From Streptomyces sp. JH34 (GTDB lineage: Bacteria > Actinomycetota > Actinomycetes > Streptomycetales > Streptomycetaceae), in assembly GCF_029428875.1 (NCBI RefSeq), contig NZ_JAJSOO010000001.1, positions 4,216,001-4,280,000 on the forward strand: a stretch of DNA of 64,000 nt, given 5' to 3'. A program made the position numbers and the translations under genes. Below, piece by piece: positions 23,459 through 33,599 of this stretch (the stretch's first letter is position 1; each line of letters begins with the position of its first letter). The notes beneath the pieces are model-generated. The model searched no databases. It worked only from the letters and a program-made list of their open reading frames with translations, and was not told the DNA's origin.

Positions 23459-25228
23459 CTACACCCAGGTGTCCAGCCACATCCGGTCGCGCCAGGAGCC
23501 GTCCGGGATCGACGTGCCCGTGTACAAGGGCCAGAAGTAGACGAAGTTCCAGACGATCAGCAGCACCAGGACACCCGCCGCGATCGTGCCCAGAGTGCGT
23601 CTGCGCTCACCCGTCGGGTCGGCGCTCCTGCCCGTCCCCGGGCCGTGCCGGGTGCCCGTGCCGACCGCCGGGCCGATGAGGGCGCCGATCATCATCGTGA
23701 CCGCCAGGCACAGGAACGGCACGAACACGACCGCGTAGAAGAGGAAGATCGTCCGCTCCTGGTAGAAGAACCAGGGCACCCAGCCCGCCGCCACCCCGCA
23801 GGCGATCGCGCCCGCCCGCCAGTCGCGGCGGAAGAACCAGCGCCACAGGACGTACAGCAGCGCCACGCAGGCCGCCCACCACAGCATCGGCGTCCCGAGT
23901 GCCAGGACCTCGCGGGCGCACTTGCCGGTCCCGGACGTGAGACAGCCCGTCTGCTCCTCGTAGAAGTACGAGACGGGGCGGCCCAGCACGATCCAGCTCC
24001 ACGGATTGGACTGGTAGGTGTGGCCGGAGGTGAGGCCGACGTGGAACTCGTAGACCTGGTACTCGTAGTGCCACAGGCTGCGCAGCCAGTCCGGCAGCCA
24101 GGTCCAGCTGCCGCCCTTGCCCCCGGTGGCCGCCCAGTTGCGGTAGTACCCCTTGTCCGTGACGATCCAGCCGGTCCACGAGACCAGGTACGTGCCGATG
24201 GCGACCGGCACGGTGGAGACGAACGCGGGCAGCAGGTCCTTGAGGGCCACGGCCCGGTACGGCTGCACCGCGCCCGCCGTGCGCCTCGCGCCGACGTCCC
24301 AGAGCACCGCCATCACGCCGAACGCGGCCAGGATGTAGAGCCCGTTCCACTTCGTGGCGAAGGCCAGACCGAGCATCAGGCCGGCCGTGATCCGCCACGG
24401 GCGCCACCCCAGCCGGAGCGTTTCGGCGATATGGGCGTCCGGGCGCAGGATCCCGTCCTCGTCGACCGGGAGCGCCGCGGCCAGCTTCCGGCGGGACCGG
24501 TCACGGTCGACGAGGAGGCAGCCGAAGGCCGCGAGGACGAAGAACATCAGCACCAGGTCGAGCAGCGCGGTGCGGCTCATCACGAAGTGCAGCCCGTCCA
24601 CGGCCAGCAGGGTCCCCGCCAGGCAGCCCAGGAAGGTCGAGCGGAACAGCCGGCGGCCGATGCGGCACAGCATCAGAACCGAGAGCGTCCCGAGCAGCGC
24701 CACCATGAAGCGCCAGCCGAACGGCGTGAAGCCGAACAGCTGCTCACCGAACCCGATGATCCACTTGCCGACCGGCGGATGGACGACGTAGCCCGGGTCC
24801 ACCGGGATGTCCACCGAGGACGGGTCCTTCAGGATCAGCTTGTCGACGTCCTTGGGCCAGGAACCCTCGTACCCCTGGTTGACCAGGGCCCAGGCGTCCT
24901 TGGCGTAGTACGTCTCGTCGAATATCACCGCCTTCGGACTGCCCAGGTTCCAGAACCGCAGCACCCCGGCCACCAGCGCCACCAGCAGCGGACCGCCCCA
25001 GGCGGACCAGCGCACCAGGTGTCCGGCGAGGGTCGGGGGCACCGCGAGCACGTTCCAGAACTGGCCGCCCGGGCGCGTGTAGGGCGGGTCCAGGCGCTCG
25101 CGCAGCCCCGTCTCCGGCCGTGGGGAATGGCCGAAGCGGCGCAGCCGCTGCTGCCAGGAAGGCGGCTGGTCGCCGGCGTGGTCCCCGGCGTCGTTGCCCT
25201 GCTGGGCTTCGGGCGCAGTACTCGTCAC
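23459..25228 (-). CDS. pmt: Dolichyl-phosphate-mannose--protein mannosyltransferase (Pmt)
   Basis: A 589-residue polytopic membrane glycosyltransferase of family GT39, which moves mannose from polyprenyl-phosphate-mannose to Ser/Thr of proteins being exported. The first periplasmic loop carries the catalytic acidic pair in IFDETYYAKDAW; WPKDVDK and HPPVGKWIIGFGEQLFG follow, then about ten helices. The S. coelicolor homologue is needed for phage phiC31 infection and for normal cell-wall antibiotic resistance. Start GTG 25228. It is divergent from rsmI with 62 bp between starts. Confidence 0.95.
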   Translation of the reverse strand: MTSTAPEAQQGNDAGDHAGDQPPSWQQRLRRFGHSPRPETGLRERLDPPYTRPGGQFWNVLAVPPTLAGHLVRWSAWGGPLLVALVAGVLRFWNLGSPKAVIFDETYYAKDAWALVNQGYEGSWPKDVDKLILKDPSSVDIPVDPGYVVHPPVGKWIIGFGEQLFGFTPFGWRFMVALLGTLSVLMLCRIGRRLFRSTFLGCLAGTLLAVDGLHFVMSRTALLDLVLMFFVLAAFGCLLVDRDRSRRKLAAALPVDEDGILRPDAHIAETLRLGWRPWRITAGLMLGLAFATKWNGLYILAAFGVMAVLWDVGARRTAGAVQPYRAVALKDLLPAFVSTVPVAIGTYLVSWTGWIVTDKGYYRNWAATGGKGGSWTWLPDWLRSLWHYEYQVYEFHVGLTSGHTYQSNPWSWIVLGRPVSYFYEEQTGCLTSGTGKCAREVLALGTPMLWWAACVALLYVLWRWFFRRDWRAGAIACGVAAGWVPWFFYQERTIFLFYAVVFVPFLCLAVTMMIGALIGPAVGTGTRHGPGTGRSADPTGERRRTLGTIAAGVLVLLIVWNFVYFWPLYTGTSIPDGSWRDRMWLDTWV

Positions 25229-25290
25229 CGCGCCATCGTAGGGAACGCATCTGTGCGAGTGGTGCCGCCCGTGCTGGGAGGATGGCCGAT

Positions 25291-26178
25291 GTGACTGGAA
25301 CGACTGGAACGCTCGTACTCGCAGGGACCCCCATCGGCGACGTGGCGGACGCCCCGCCACGGCTCGCCGCCGAGCTGGAGACGGCCGACGTCGTGGCCGC
25401 CGAGGACACCCGGCGGCTGCGCAGGCTCACCCAGGCGCTGGGCATCCACACGACGGGGCGTGTCGTGTCCTACTTCGAGGGCAACGAGTCCGCGCGCACG
25501 CCCGAGCTCGTGGAGGCGCTGGCCGGCGGGGCGCGCGTCCTGCTCGTCACCGACGCGGGCATGCCGTCGGTCTCCGACCCCGGCTACCGGCTCGTCGCCG
25601 CCGCCGTGGAGCAGGACATCAAGGTGACCGCCGTGCCGGGCCCCTCGGCCGTGCTGACCGCGCTCGCGCTGTCCGCCCTGCCCGTGGACCGCTTCTGCTT
25701 CGAGGGCTTCCTGCCGCGCAAGGCGGGCGAACGGCTCGGGAAGCTGCGCGAGGTCGCCGACGAGCGCCGCACGATGGTGTTCTTCGAGGCCCCGCACCGG
25801 CTGGACGACACCCTGGCCGCCATGGCCGAGGTGTTCGGCGCCGACCGCAGGGCCGCCGTGTGCCGGGAACTGACCAAGACGTACGAGGAGGTCAAGCGCG
25901 GCCCCCTGGGCGATCTGGCCGTCTGGGCGGCCGAGGGCGTTCGCGGCGAGATCACCGTCGTCGTCGAGGGCGCCACGGACTCCGGGAACGAAGGACTCGA
26001 CGCCGCCGAGCTGGTACGCAGGGTGCAGGTGCGCGAGGAGGCGGGGGAGCGGCGCAAGGAGGCCATCGCGGCGGTCGCCGCCGAGGCGGGGCTGCCCAAG
26101 CGGGAGGTCTTCGATGCGGTGGTCGCGGCAAAGAACGCGGCTCGGACCGGCCAGGATCAGGGCAAGGGACTAGCCTGA
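25291..26178 (+). CDS. rsmI: 16S rRNA (cytidine(1402)-2'-O)-methyltransferase
   Basis: A 295-residue RsmI of the tetrapyrrole-methylase fold, modifying C1402 at the ribosomal P site with SAM. Conserved blocks: LVLAGTPIGD near the start, AAEDTRRLRRL, VVSYFEGNE, LLVTDAGMPSVSDPGYRLV (SAM loop), VPGPSAVLTALALS and GFLPRKAGERL. I choose the GTG at 25291 because GGGAGG is 9 bp ahead; an ATG at 25282 is too close to that site. Divergent from pmt. Confidence 0.95.
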   Translation: MTGTTGTLVLAGTPIGDVADAPPRLAAELETADVVAAEDTRRLRRLTQALGIHTTGRVVSYFEGNESARTPELVEALAGGARVLLVTDAGMPSVSDPGYRLVAAAVEQDIKVTAVPGPSAVLTALALSALPVDRFCFEGFLPRKAGERLGKLREVADERRTMVFFEAPHRLDDTLAAMAEVFGADRRAAVCRELTKTYEEVKRGPLGDLAVWAAEGVRGEITVVVEGATDSGNEGLDAAELVRRVQVREEAGERRKEAIAAVAAEAGLPKREVFDAVVAAKNAARTGQDQGKGLA

Positions 26179-26301
26179 AATGTAAAGCCCGAGCCGCGAA
26201 CCGGGCCCTTCGGCCACGGATAGGCCAAAAGCGTTCCAACACTCGGCAGACCTGGTGCTCCGTCGCCGGTGAGGGCGTCCACTTGAGGGTGGAACGCACC
26301 A

Positions 26302-26340
26302 TCCGGAGTGCTTGTCCGGAGTGCTTCTCCATCGGACAAG
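26302..26340 (+). repeat. Tandem 13-bp repeat and stem-loop in the leader of the next gene
   Basis: TCCGGAGTGCTTG is followed directly by TCCGGAGTGCTTC (26302-26327). Overlapping this, CTTGTCCG (26311-26318) pairs exactly with CGGACAAG (26333-26340), ending just before the ribosome site AGGAG of the gene at 26351. Confidence 0.6.
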
Positions 26341-26350
26341 AGGAGCGGGC

Positions 26351-26743
26351 ATGAGTGAGATCGCAGCACCCACCGTGCACGAGGCGTACGCCTTCGCCTG
26401 CATGCGGTGCGGTTACGGCTGGGAACAGGCCTACGAGATAGAGCACCACGTCGACGGCTCGGGCAACGCCTTCGTGGTCTACAAGGCGGACGGGCAGCCC
26501 GTGCCCTCACCGCTGTCCACCCCCACCTGCGCGAGGTGCGGCGGCCATGTCGTCCGGATCATGCGGGCCGGTCGGGTGTCCACGGTCCAGCAGTTGCTCC
26601 GGCCCCCGCAGACCGTACCCGGGAAGAAGCCCGTCGAGGAGCCGGCGGCGGAGGAGATGGCCGTCGCGGCGGTGCGCGCCCCCGGGCCCGAGGCGCACCA
26701 CTGGCACCTGTCCGACCTGCTGCGTCCCTTCCACCGGCGGTGA
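26351..26743 (+). CDS. Conserved hypothetical protein with two CxxC knuckles
   Basis: A 130-residue protein with CMRC near residue 17 and CARC near 63, spaced as in a zinc ribbon; the sequence between them (YGWEQAYEIEHHVDGSGNAF) forms the strands. The C-terminal half is Pro/Glu-rich then ends in HHWHLSDLLRPFHRR. Likely a small zinc-binding protein, possibly nucleic-acid binding; no function can be assigned. ATG at 26351 with AAGAGGAG ahead; its leader contains repeats. It lies 33 bp before tatD. Confidence 0.8.
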   Translation: MSEIAAPTVHEAYAFACMRCGYGWEQAYEIEHHVDGSGNAFVVYKADGQPVPSPLSTPTCARCGGHVVRIMRAGRVSTVQQLLRPPQTVPGKKPVEEPAAEEMAVAAVRAPGPEAHHWHLSDLLRPFHRR

Positions 26744-26775
26744 GAGGAAGCTCATGCCCTCGTAGAGTCGGGGGC

Positions 26776-27642
26776 ATGAGCCGTACCGAAGCCCCGCCGC
26801 TCCCCGAACCCCTCAGGGTTCCGGTCGCCGATTCGCACACCCACCTGGACATGCAGGACGGAACCGTCGAGGAGGGCCTGGCCCGCGCCGCGGCGGTCAA
26901 CGTCACCACCGTCGTCCAGGTGGGCTGCGACGTGAAGGGCTCGCACTGGGCCGCCGAGACCGCCGCCGCCCACCCGTCCGTCCACGCCTCCGTCGCCCTG
27001 CACCCCAACGAGGCGCCCCGCATCGTGCACGGCGACCCCGAGGGCACCGCCCGCCAGGGCGCGCGCGAGCCCGGCGGGAAGGCGGCACTCGACGAGGCGC
27101 TCGCCGAGATCGACGCCCTGGCCGCCCTCGCCCACGTACGCGCGGTCGGCGAGACCGGCCTGGACTTCTTCCGTACGGGCCCCGAGGGCGTCGCCGCCCA
27201 GGAGGAGTCCTTCCGGGCGCACATCGAGATCGCCAAGCGGCACGGCAAGGCCCTGGTCATTCACGACCGGGAGGCCCACGCGGACGTGCTGCGCGTCCTC
27301 GCCGACGCGGGCGCCCCGGAGCGGACCGTCTTCCACTGCTACTCGGGAGACGCCGAGATGGCCCGGACCTGCGCGGCGGCGGGCTACTTCATGTCCTTCG
27401 CCGGCAACGTCACCTTCAAGAACGCGCAGCCGCTGCGCGACGCGCTGGCCGTCGTCCCCGCCGAGCTCGTGCTCGTCGAGACGGACGCCCCCTTCCTCAC
27501 CCCCGCGCCGTACCGCGGCCGGCCCAACGCGCCCTACCTGATCCCGGTCACGCTCCGCGCCATGGCCGAGGTGCGGAACACCGACGAGGACACCCTGGCC
27601 GCCGCCGTCTACGACAACACCGCGCGGGCGTTCGACTTCTGA
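26776..27642 (+). CDS. tatD: TatD-family metal-dependent hydrolase/DNase
   Basis: A 288-residue TIM-barrel hydrolase. Metal ligands in family order: DSHTHLDMQ (HxH, about 17), GETGLDFF with the Glu near 123, HDREAH near 157, HCYSGD near 187 and ETDAPFLTP near 235. TatD proteins are 3'-5' exonucleases acting in DNA repair or degradation. An internal Ala/Gly/Glu-rich insertion lies at about 80-100. The order tatD, rpfB, ksgA, ispE is conserved in actinobacteria and is kept here. Confidence 0.93.
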   Translation: MSRTEAPPLPEPLRVPVADSHTHLDMQDGTVEEGLARAAAVNVTTVVQVGCDVKGSHWAAETAAAHPSVHASVALHPNEAPRIVHGDPEGTARQGAREPGGKAALDEALAEIDALAALAHVRAVGETGLDFFRTGPEGVAAQEESFRAHIEIAKRHGKALVIHDREAHADVLRVLADAGAPERTVFHCYSGDAEMARTCAAAGYFMSFAGNVTFKNAQPLRDALAVVPAELVLVETDAPFLTPAPYRGRPNAPYLIPVTLRAMAEVRNTDEDTLAAAVYDNTARAFDF

Positions 27643-27768
27643 CGCCCTCGCCGGCCCGTGTGCGGTCCGTCCGACACATGCGGTAATCGTACGACTTTGG
27701 ACGGTGACGGAGCCTCGGCTATCGTGCCCGCGCAACGGGGTGGGCAGGGCCGGAACGTCTGGAGCGTC

Positions 27769-28335
27769 GTGGGCCATTCGCAGGGCAGTCACCGCGCGCC
27801 GCGCGGCAGTCGGCGCACGACGCGGGCCGTGGCGCGGATTCCCGCCCCGCCCGCGGCTCCGCCGCGCTCCCTCCACGAGGAGCGGACGATCGTCGCGCGG
27901 CTGCGGCCGGGCCCGCCGCAGGTCCACGACCCCACCGTCGTGGACACCCCGCTGCCGGCCCGGCTCCCCGCCCCGCGCCGGGAACCCGCCGGGCACCGGG
28001 CGGCCGCGCGGCACCGCGGTGCCCCGGAGAGCCTGCGGCGGATCGTCCCGCGCGCCCTGGTCGTCGCCGTCCTGGCCGGCGGGACCGTCGCGTTCCTCGC
28101 CCAGGACAAGGCCGTCCGCGTCAGCGTCGACGGGACCTCGCACACCCTGCACACCTTCGCCGACGACGTCGGGGAGCTCCTCGACGCGGAGGGCGTCACG
28201 GTCGGCGCCCGGGACACCGTCGCCCCCGCCCCCGCCACGGGGCTCGACGACGGCGACGAGATCGTCGTCCGGCGTGAGACACGCGGCTTCGGACCCGTAC
28301 CGGGCCGTGCCCCCTGGGTCCCGCGGCGGCCGTAG
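27769..28335 (+). CDS. Truncated RpfB-like protein (one DUF348 domain only)
   Basis: A 188-residue remnant of resuscitation-promoting factor RpfB. It keeps a basic/proline-rich cytoplasmic region, the membrane helix RALVVAVLAGGTVAFLA (about 95-111) and one ubiquitin-like DUF348 domain (VRVSVDGTSHTLHTFADDVGELLDAEGV). It then departs after DEIVVRRE and stops, without the further DUF348 repeats, G5 domain and lysozyme-like Rpf domain of full-length RpfB. The position between tatD and ksgA is the normal rpfB locus. Start GTG 27769 is my choice; the frame is open back to 27658. Without the Rpf domain it cannot cleave peptidoglycan. Confidence 0.75.
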   Translation: MGHSQGSHRAPRGSRRTTRAVARIPAPPAAPPRSLHEERTIVARLRPGPPQVHDPTVVDTPLPARLPAPRREPAGHRAAARHRGAPESLRRIVPRALVVAVLAGGTVAFLAQDKAVRVSVDGTSHTLHTFADDVGELLDAEGVTVGARDTVAPAPATGLDDGDEIVVRRETRGFGPVPGRAPWVPRRP

Positions 28336-28344
28336 GCTTAACGG

Positions 28345-29217
28345 GTGAGCACCACTGAGCCCGACGCCCTCCTGGGCCCCGCAGACATCCGCGAGCTGGC
28401 CGCAGCGCTGGGCGTACGCCCCACCAAGCAGCGCGGCCAGAACTTCGTCATCGACGCCAACACGGTCCGCAGGATCGTACGGACCGCAGAGGTGCGGCCC
28501 GACGACGTGGTGGTCGAGGTCGGGCCCGGCCTGGGCTCGCTGACCCTGGCCCTGCTGGAGGCCGCCGACCGGGTCGTCGCCGTGGAGATCGACGACGTGC
28601 TCGCCGGCGCCCTGCCGGCCACGGTCGCCGCCCGGCTGCCGGGGCGCGCCGAGCGCTTCGCCCTGGTCCACTCGGACGCGATGCTCGTCACCGAGCTGCC
28701 GGGCCCGGCGCCGACCGCACTCGTCGCCAACCTGCCGTACAACGTCGCCGTGCCGGTGCTGCTCACCATGCTGGAGCGGTTCCCCAGCATCGAGCGGACG
28801 CTCGTGATGGTGCAGGCCGAGGTCGCCGACCGGCTGGCCGCACGCCCCGGCAACAAGGTCTACGGCGTCCCGTCGGTCAAGGCCAACTGGTACGCCGACG
28901 TCAAGCGCGCCGGATCGATCGGCCGCACGGTGTTCTGGCCCGCGCCCAACGTCGACTCCGGGCTGGTGTCCCTGGTCCGGCGTACGGAACCCATCCGCAC
29001 GACCGCGAGCAGGACCGAGGTCTTCGCCGTCGTGGACGCCGCCTTCGCCCAGCGCCGCAAGACGCTGCGCGCGGCACTGTCGGGCTGGGCGGGCTCCGCG
29101 CCCGCCGCCGAGGCCGCCCTCACCGCCGCCGGGATCTCGCCGCAGGCGCGTGGTGAGGCGCTCACCGTCGAGGAGTTCGCCGCCATCGCCGAGAACAAGC
29201 CGGAGCCGTCCGCATGA
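28345..29217 (+). CDS. rsmA: 16S rRNA dimethyladenosine transferase
   Basis: A 290-residue KsgA/RsmA, which dimethylates A1518 and A1519 of 16S rRNA. Motifs: KQRGQNFVIDANTV near 28-41, VEVGPGLGSLTLALLE (SAM motif I) near 54-69, VEIDDVL, and the catalytic NLPYNVAVPVL near 130. GTG at 28345. Its stop overlaps ispE by 4 bp, and it begins 9 bp after the rpfB remnant, so the three genes probably share a transcript. Confidence 0.95.
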   Translation: MSTTEPDALLGPADIRELAAALGVRPTKQRGQNFVIDANTVRRIVRTAEVRPDDVVVEVGPGLGSLTLALLEAADRVVAVEIDDVLAGALPATVAARLPGRAERFALVHSDAMLVTELPGPAPTALVANLPYNVAVPVLLTMLERFPSIERTLVMVQAEVADRLAARPGNKVYGVPSVKANWYADVKRAGSIGRTVFWPAPNVDSGLVSLVRRTEPIRTTASRTEVFAVVDAAFAQRRKTLRAALSGWAGSAPAAEAALTAAGISPQARGEALTVEEFAAIAENKPEPSA

Positions 29218-30113
29218 CCCGCAGCGTCACCGTCCGCGTACCCGCCAAGGTCAACGCGCAGCTCGCGGTGGGCGCCCCCCGCCCCGACGGCTTCCACGAC
29301 CTGGCCAACGTCTTCCTCGCCGTCGGCCTCTACGACGAGGTCACCGTCACCCCGGCCGACGCCCTGCGCGTCACCTGCTCCGGACCGGACGCCGATCAGG
29401 TGCCGCTGGACGCCACGAACCTGGCGGCCCGCGCCGCGATCGCCCTGGCCGCCCGGCACGGCGTCGCCCCCGATGTGCACATCCACATCACCAAGGACAT
29501 TCCCGTCGCCGGTGGCATGGCCGGCGGCAGCGCCGACGGCGCCGCCGCCCTGCTGGCCTGCGACACCCTGTGGGGCACCGGCGCGAGCCGGGAGGAACTC
29601 CTGGAGATCTGCGCCGAACTGGGCAGCGACGTGCCGTTCAGCCTGGTCGGCGGGGCGGCGCTCGGTGTCGGCCGGGGCGAGCGGCTGACCGCCGTCGAGG
29701 TCGGCGGCACCTTCCACTGGGTCTTCGCCGTCGCCGACGGCGGACTCTCCACCCCGGCCGTGTACGGCGAGTTCGACCGCCTGACCGCCGGCACCGACGT
29801 CCCCGAGCCGGCCGCGTCGCCCGCGCTCCTGACCGCCCTGCGCAAGGGGGACGCCACCGCGCTCGCGGACGCCCTCGGCAACGACCTCCAGGCCGCCGCC
29901 CTCTCCCTGCGCCCCTCGCTCGCCGACACCCTCGCGGCGGGCACCGCCGCGGGCGCCCTGGCCGCACTGGTCTCGGGTTCCGGGCCGACCACGGCGTTCC
30001 TGACCGCCGACGAGGAGTCGGCGCGCAGGGTCGCCGACGCCCTGCTGGCGTCGGGCACGTGCCGCAGCGCGCGGGTCGCGCCGTCGCCCGCCCCGGGGGC
30101 CACCGTCGTCTGA
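29214..30113 (+). CDS. ispE: 4-diphosphocytidyl-2-C-methyl-D-erythritol kinase
   Basis: A 299-residue GHMP kinase of the methylerythritol-phosphate isoprenoid pathway. VRVPAKVNAQLAVGAPRPDGFHDL is the substrate-binding N-terminus, with the Lys near 10; the ATP loop PVAGGMAGGSADGAAALL is at about 98-115 and the third motif VSGSGPTTAFL near 253. Coupled to rsmA by an ATGA overlap. Ends before a strong hairpin. Confidence 0.95.
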   Translation: MTRSVTVRVPAKVNAQLAVGAPRPDGFHDLANVFLAVGLYDEVTVTPADALRVTCSGPDADQVPLDATNLAARAAIALAARHGVAPDVHIHITKDIPVAGGMAGGSADGAAALLACDTLWGTGASREELLEICAELGSDVPFSLVGGAALGVGRGERLTAVEVGGTFHWVFAVADGGLSTPAVYGEFDRLTAGTDVPEPAASPALLTALRKGDATALADALGNDLQAAALSLRPSLADTLAAGTAAGALAALVSGSGPTTAFLTADEESARRVADALLASGTCRSARVAPSPAPGATVV

Positions 30114-30138
30114 CCGCCGGTACTCATCCGGAAACTGA

Positions 30139-30182
30139 GTACGGTCGCGCTGACGCCCTTCCGGGGCGCGGCGCGACCGTAC
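30139..30182. terminator. Bidirectional terminator hairpin
   Basis: GTACGGTCGCGC pairs exactly with GCGCGACCGTAC, enclosing a smaller CGCCC/GGGCG stem, between convergent ispE and yoeB. Confidence 0.8.
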
Positions 30183-30275
30183 GCGCTGGGGAGCGACCCC
30201 GACCGCCGTCGCCATGGCACTCCGCGGCCGGGTTCCGGTCGAGCGGCGCGGAGGCGGGGACCGGTGGGATACCGC

Positions 30276-30536
30276 TCAGCGGCCGTAGTGGTAACGGCAC
30301 GAGACGAGACGTACCTCGTCCTCGGCCACGCGGTAGACGAGCCGGTGTTCGTCACTGATCCGGCGCGACCAGTAACCGTGGAAACCGTGCCGCAGAGGCT
30401 CCGGTTTGCCGATGCCTTCGTTTCCGTTCCGGACGATGTTTTGGACCAGGGCGTTGATCCGCTTGAGAACCTTCCGGTCCTGGGTCTGCCACCACACGTA
30501 GTCCGCCCACGCGCTTTCGTGCCAGACAAGCTTCAT
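30276..30536 (-). CDS. yoeB: Toxin of the Txe/YoeB family
   Basis: An 86-residue ribosome-dependent mRNA interferase. The catalytic residues of E. coli YoeB are found at the same positions: Glu46 (KPEPL), Arg65 (EHRLVY), His83 and Tyr84 (CRYHYGR), so it should be active. Its start overlaps the antitoxin stop by 4 bp, giving coupled translation with antitoxin first. YefM-YoeB pairs are known and functional in Streptomyces. Confidence 0.95.
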   Translation of the reverse strand: MKLVWHESAWADYVWWQTQDRKVLKRINALVQNIVRNGNEGIGKPEPLRHGFHGYWSRRISDEHRLVYRVAEDEVRLVSCRYHYGR

Positions 30537-30784
30537 TCGAGAAGCTCCTGAACAGTCCCGCCACCGTTCTCGAGGTCATCGATGGCAGCAAGGACGCGGC
30601 GCGCGTTCTCGGGGCTGCGATAGAGGTAAGCAGTTTCCTTCATGGACTCGTACTCGTCGAGTGCCACGATCACCACGGGTTCGTGACCGGCGCGCGTCAC
30701 TATCACTTCTTCGCGGTCGTTGACGACAGCGTTCAGCGTCTCGGCGTACTTGGCCCGTGATTCGGTGTAGGTCATCGTGCGCAC
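30533..30784 (-). CDS. yefM: Antitoxin of the Phd/YefM family
   Basis: An 83-residue antitoxin: N-terminal DNA-binding part MRTMTYTESRAKYAETLNAV, then EEVIVTRAGHEPVVIVALDEYESMKETAYL typical of YefM, and an acidic C-terminal tail that wraps the toxin. GTG at 30784 is preferred to the ATG at 30775 because GAGGAGG stands 6-7 bp before it. A palindrome with YefM-like TGTAC cores lies upstream, consistent with autorepression. Confidence 0.95.
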   Translation of the reverse strand: MRTMTYTESRAKYAETLNAVVNDREEVIVTRAGHEPVVIVALDEYESMKETAYLYRSPENARRVLAAIDDLENGGGTVQELLE

Positions 30785-30812
30785 AGCAGGCCTCCTCGGA
30801 ACGTACGGAAAT

Positions 30813-30824
30813 CTGTACGTACAG
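30813..30824. promoter_or_regulatory. Predicted YefM operator
   Basis: CTGTACGTACAG, an exact 12-bp palindrome 28 bp before the antitoxin start, flanked by further GTAC steps at 30803 and 30831. E. coli YefM recognises TGTACA cores, which fits. Confidence 0.65.
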
Positions 30825-30883
30825 GAAAGTGTACTTGTGGTCCCCGGTGAGGGGCCAGATGTCCGGCCGACACCCGCAGATCC

Positions 30884-31534
30884 TCAGCCCAGCTTCAGTG
30901 TCTTCCTCGCCAGCTCGTACGCCGGGAGCATCTCCTCGTGCTCCGTGGAGTCCAGCCCGCCCAGGTGCACCACGATCGGGCCGTCCGGGGTGGCGACCGC
31001 GAAGGCACGCTCAGGCTTGTCCTCGTCCATCAGCTCGGAGCGCACCGTGTAGGTGACCTCCGAGGCCGGCACCAGCCCGGCCTCGGTCTCCTCGTAGGAG
31101 GCCTCGGCCGCGTTCGGGGCGCCGGCCAGGAAGTCCTCCAGTGCGGCGCGCGGGGCGGTGCCGGAACCCTCGCCCTGCCACACACGGATGTAGCCGATGT
31201 TCCCGGCCGGCTTGGCGTCGATCTCGCAGACCATCGTGGCCGAGCCCTGCTGCCCCAGTTCCGCGAACTCGGACCCGGGCTCCACCTCCACGGCTTCCGG
31301 CTTCCAGTCCACCGCGAGGTCGAACGTCACCGGCAGTTCGCAGGCCGAGCCCTTCCCGCCGATGGTGGCGCCCTTCTCCGGGGCGGCGCCCGTCGCGGCC
31401 GCCGCAGGGGAGCCGGCCGCGTTCCCACCGGGGTCCACGCCCGTGTCCGTGCCGCCGTCGGACGACGAACAGCCGGCGAGCGCCAAGGCCGCCGCGACCG
31501 CCGGAATCAGTGCCCGTACCGTCCCGCGCATCAT
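30884..31534 (-). CDS. Secreted lipoprotein, function unknown
   Basis: A 216-residue protein with a lipoprotein signal peptide: hydrophobic stretch after MMRGTVR and lipobox LALAGC, with the acylated Cys at 22, followed by a Ser/Gly/Asp- and Ala-rich linker to about 55. The mature domain includes VDWKPEAVEVE and a C-terminal AYELARKTLKLG helix, and resembles other uncharacterised Streptomyces lipoproteins. Divergent from the ABC-F gene, with 147 bp between starts. Two adjacent ATGs are possible; I use the first. Confidence 0.85.
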   Translation of the reverse strand: MMRGTVRALIPAVAAALALAGCSSSDGGTDTGVDPGGNAAGSPAAAATGAAPEKGATIGGKGSACELPVTFDLAVDWKPEAVEVEPGSEFAELGQQGSATMVCEIDAKPAGNIGYIRVWQGEGSGTAPRAALEDFLAGAPNAAEASYEETEAGLVPASEVTYTVRSELMDEDKPERAFAVATPDGPIVVHLGGLDSTEHEEMLPAYELARKTLKLG

Positions 31535-31681
31535 GAAGTCCCCACCCCAGAGATGATCCGAACCGCTCCGACCTGGGGTTACGTCCCATGATCGATCGCC
31601 GCACGCTATCGCACCCCGCGCGGCGACTACTCTGGGACGTCGAGCGGTCCCCGACGCAGGGATCCCCGAGGCAGGAGTGAA

Positions 31682-33499
<1,818 letters not shown>

Positions 33500-33599
33500 C
33501 GGGCGGCCCGGCCCGGCCGGAGGGGCCAGGACGGGTGGTGGAAAGCAGGACCGCCCGGGTCGGCGTGGCCCTGCGGAGCATGCCAAGGGGGACACGACG

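Noticed and set aside
21101..25294. Long open plus-strand frame opposite the PBP and O-mannosyltransferase genes
   Set aside because: Low-complexity Arg/Gly/Pro translation; the minus-strand genes have complete catalytic motifs.
27643..27768. c-di-AMP (ydaO-type) riboswitch before the rpfB remnant
   Set aside because: Such switches precede some Streptomyces rpf genes, but 126 bp is short and I cannot find the conserved folded core.
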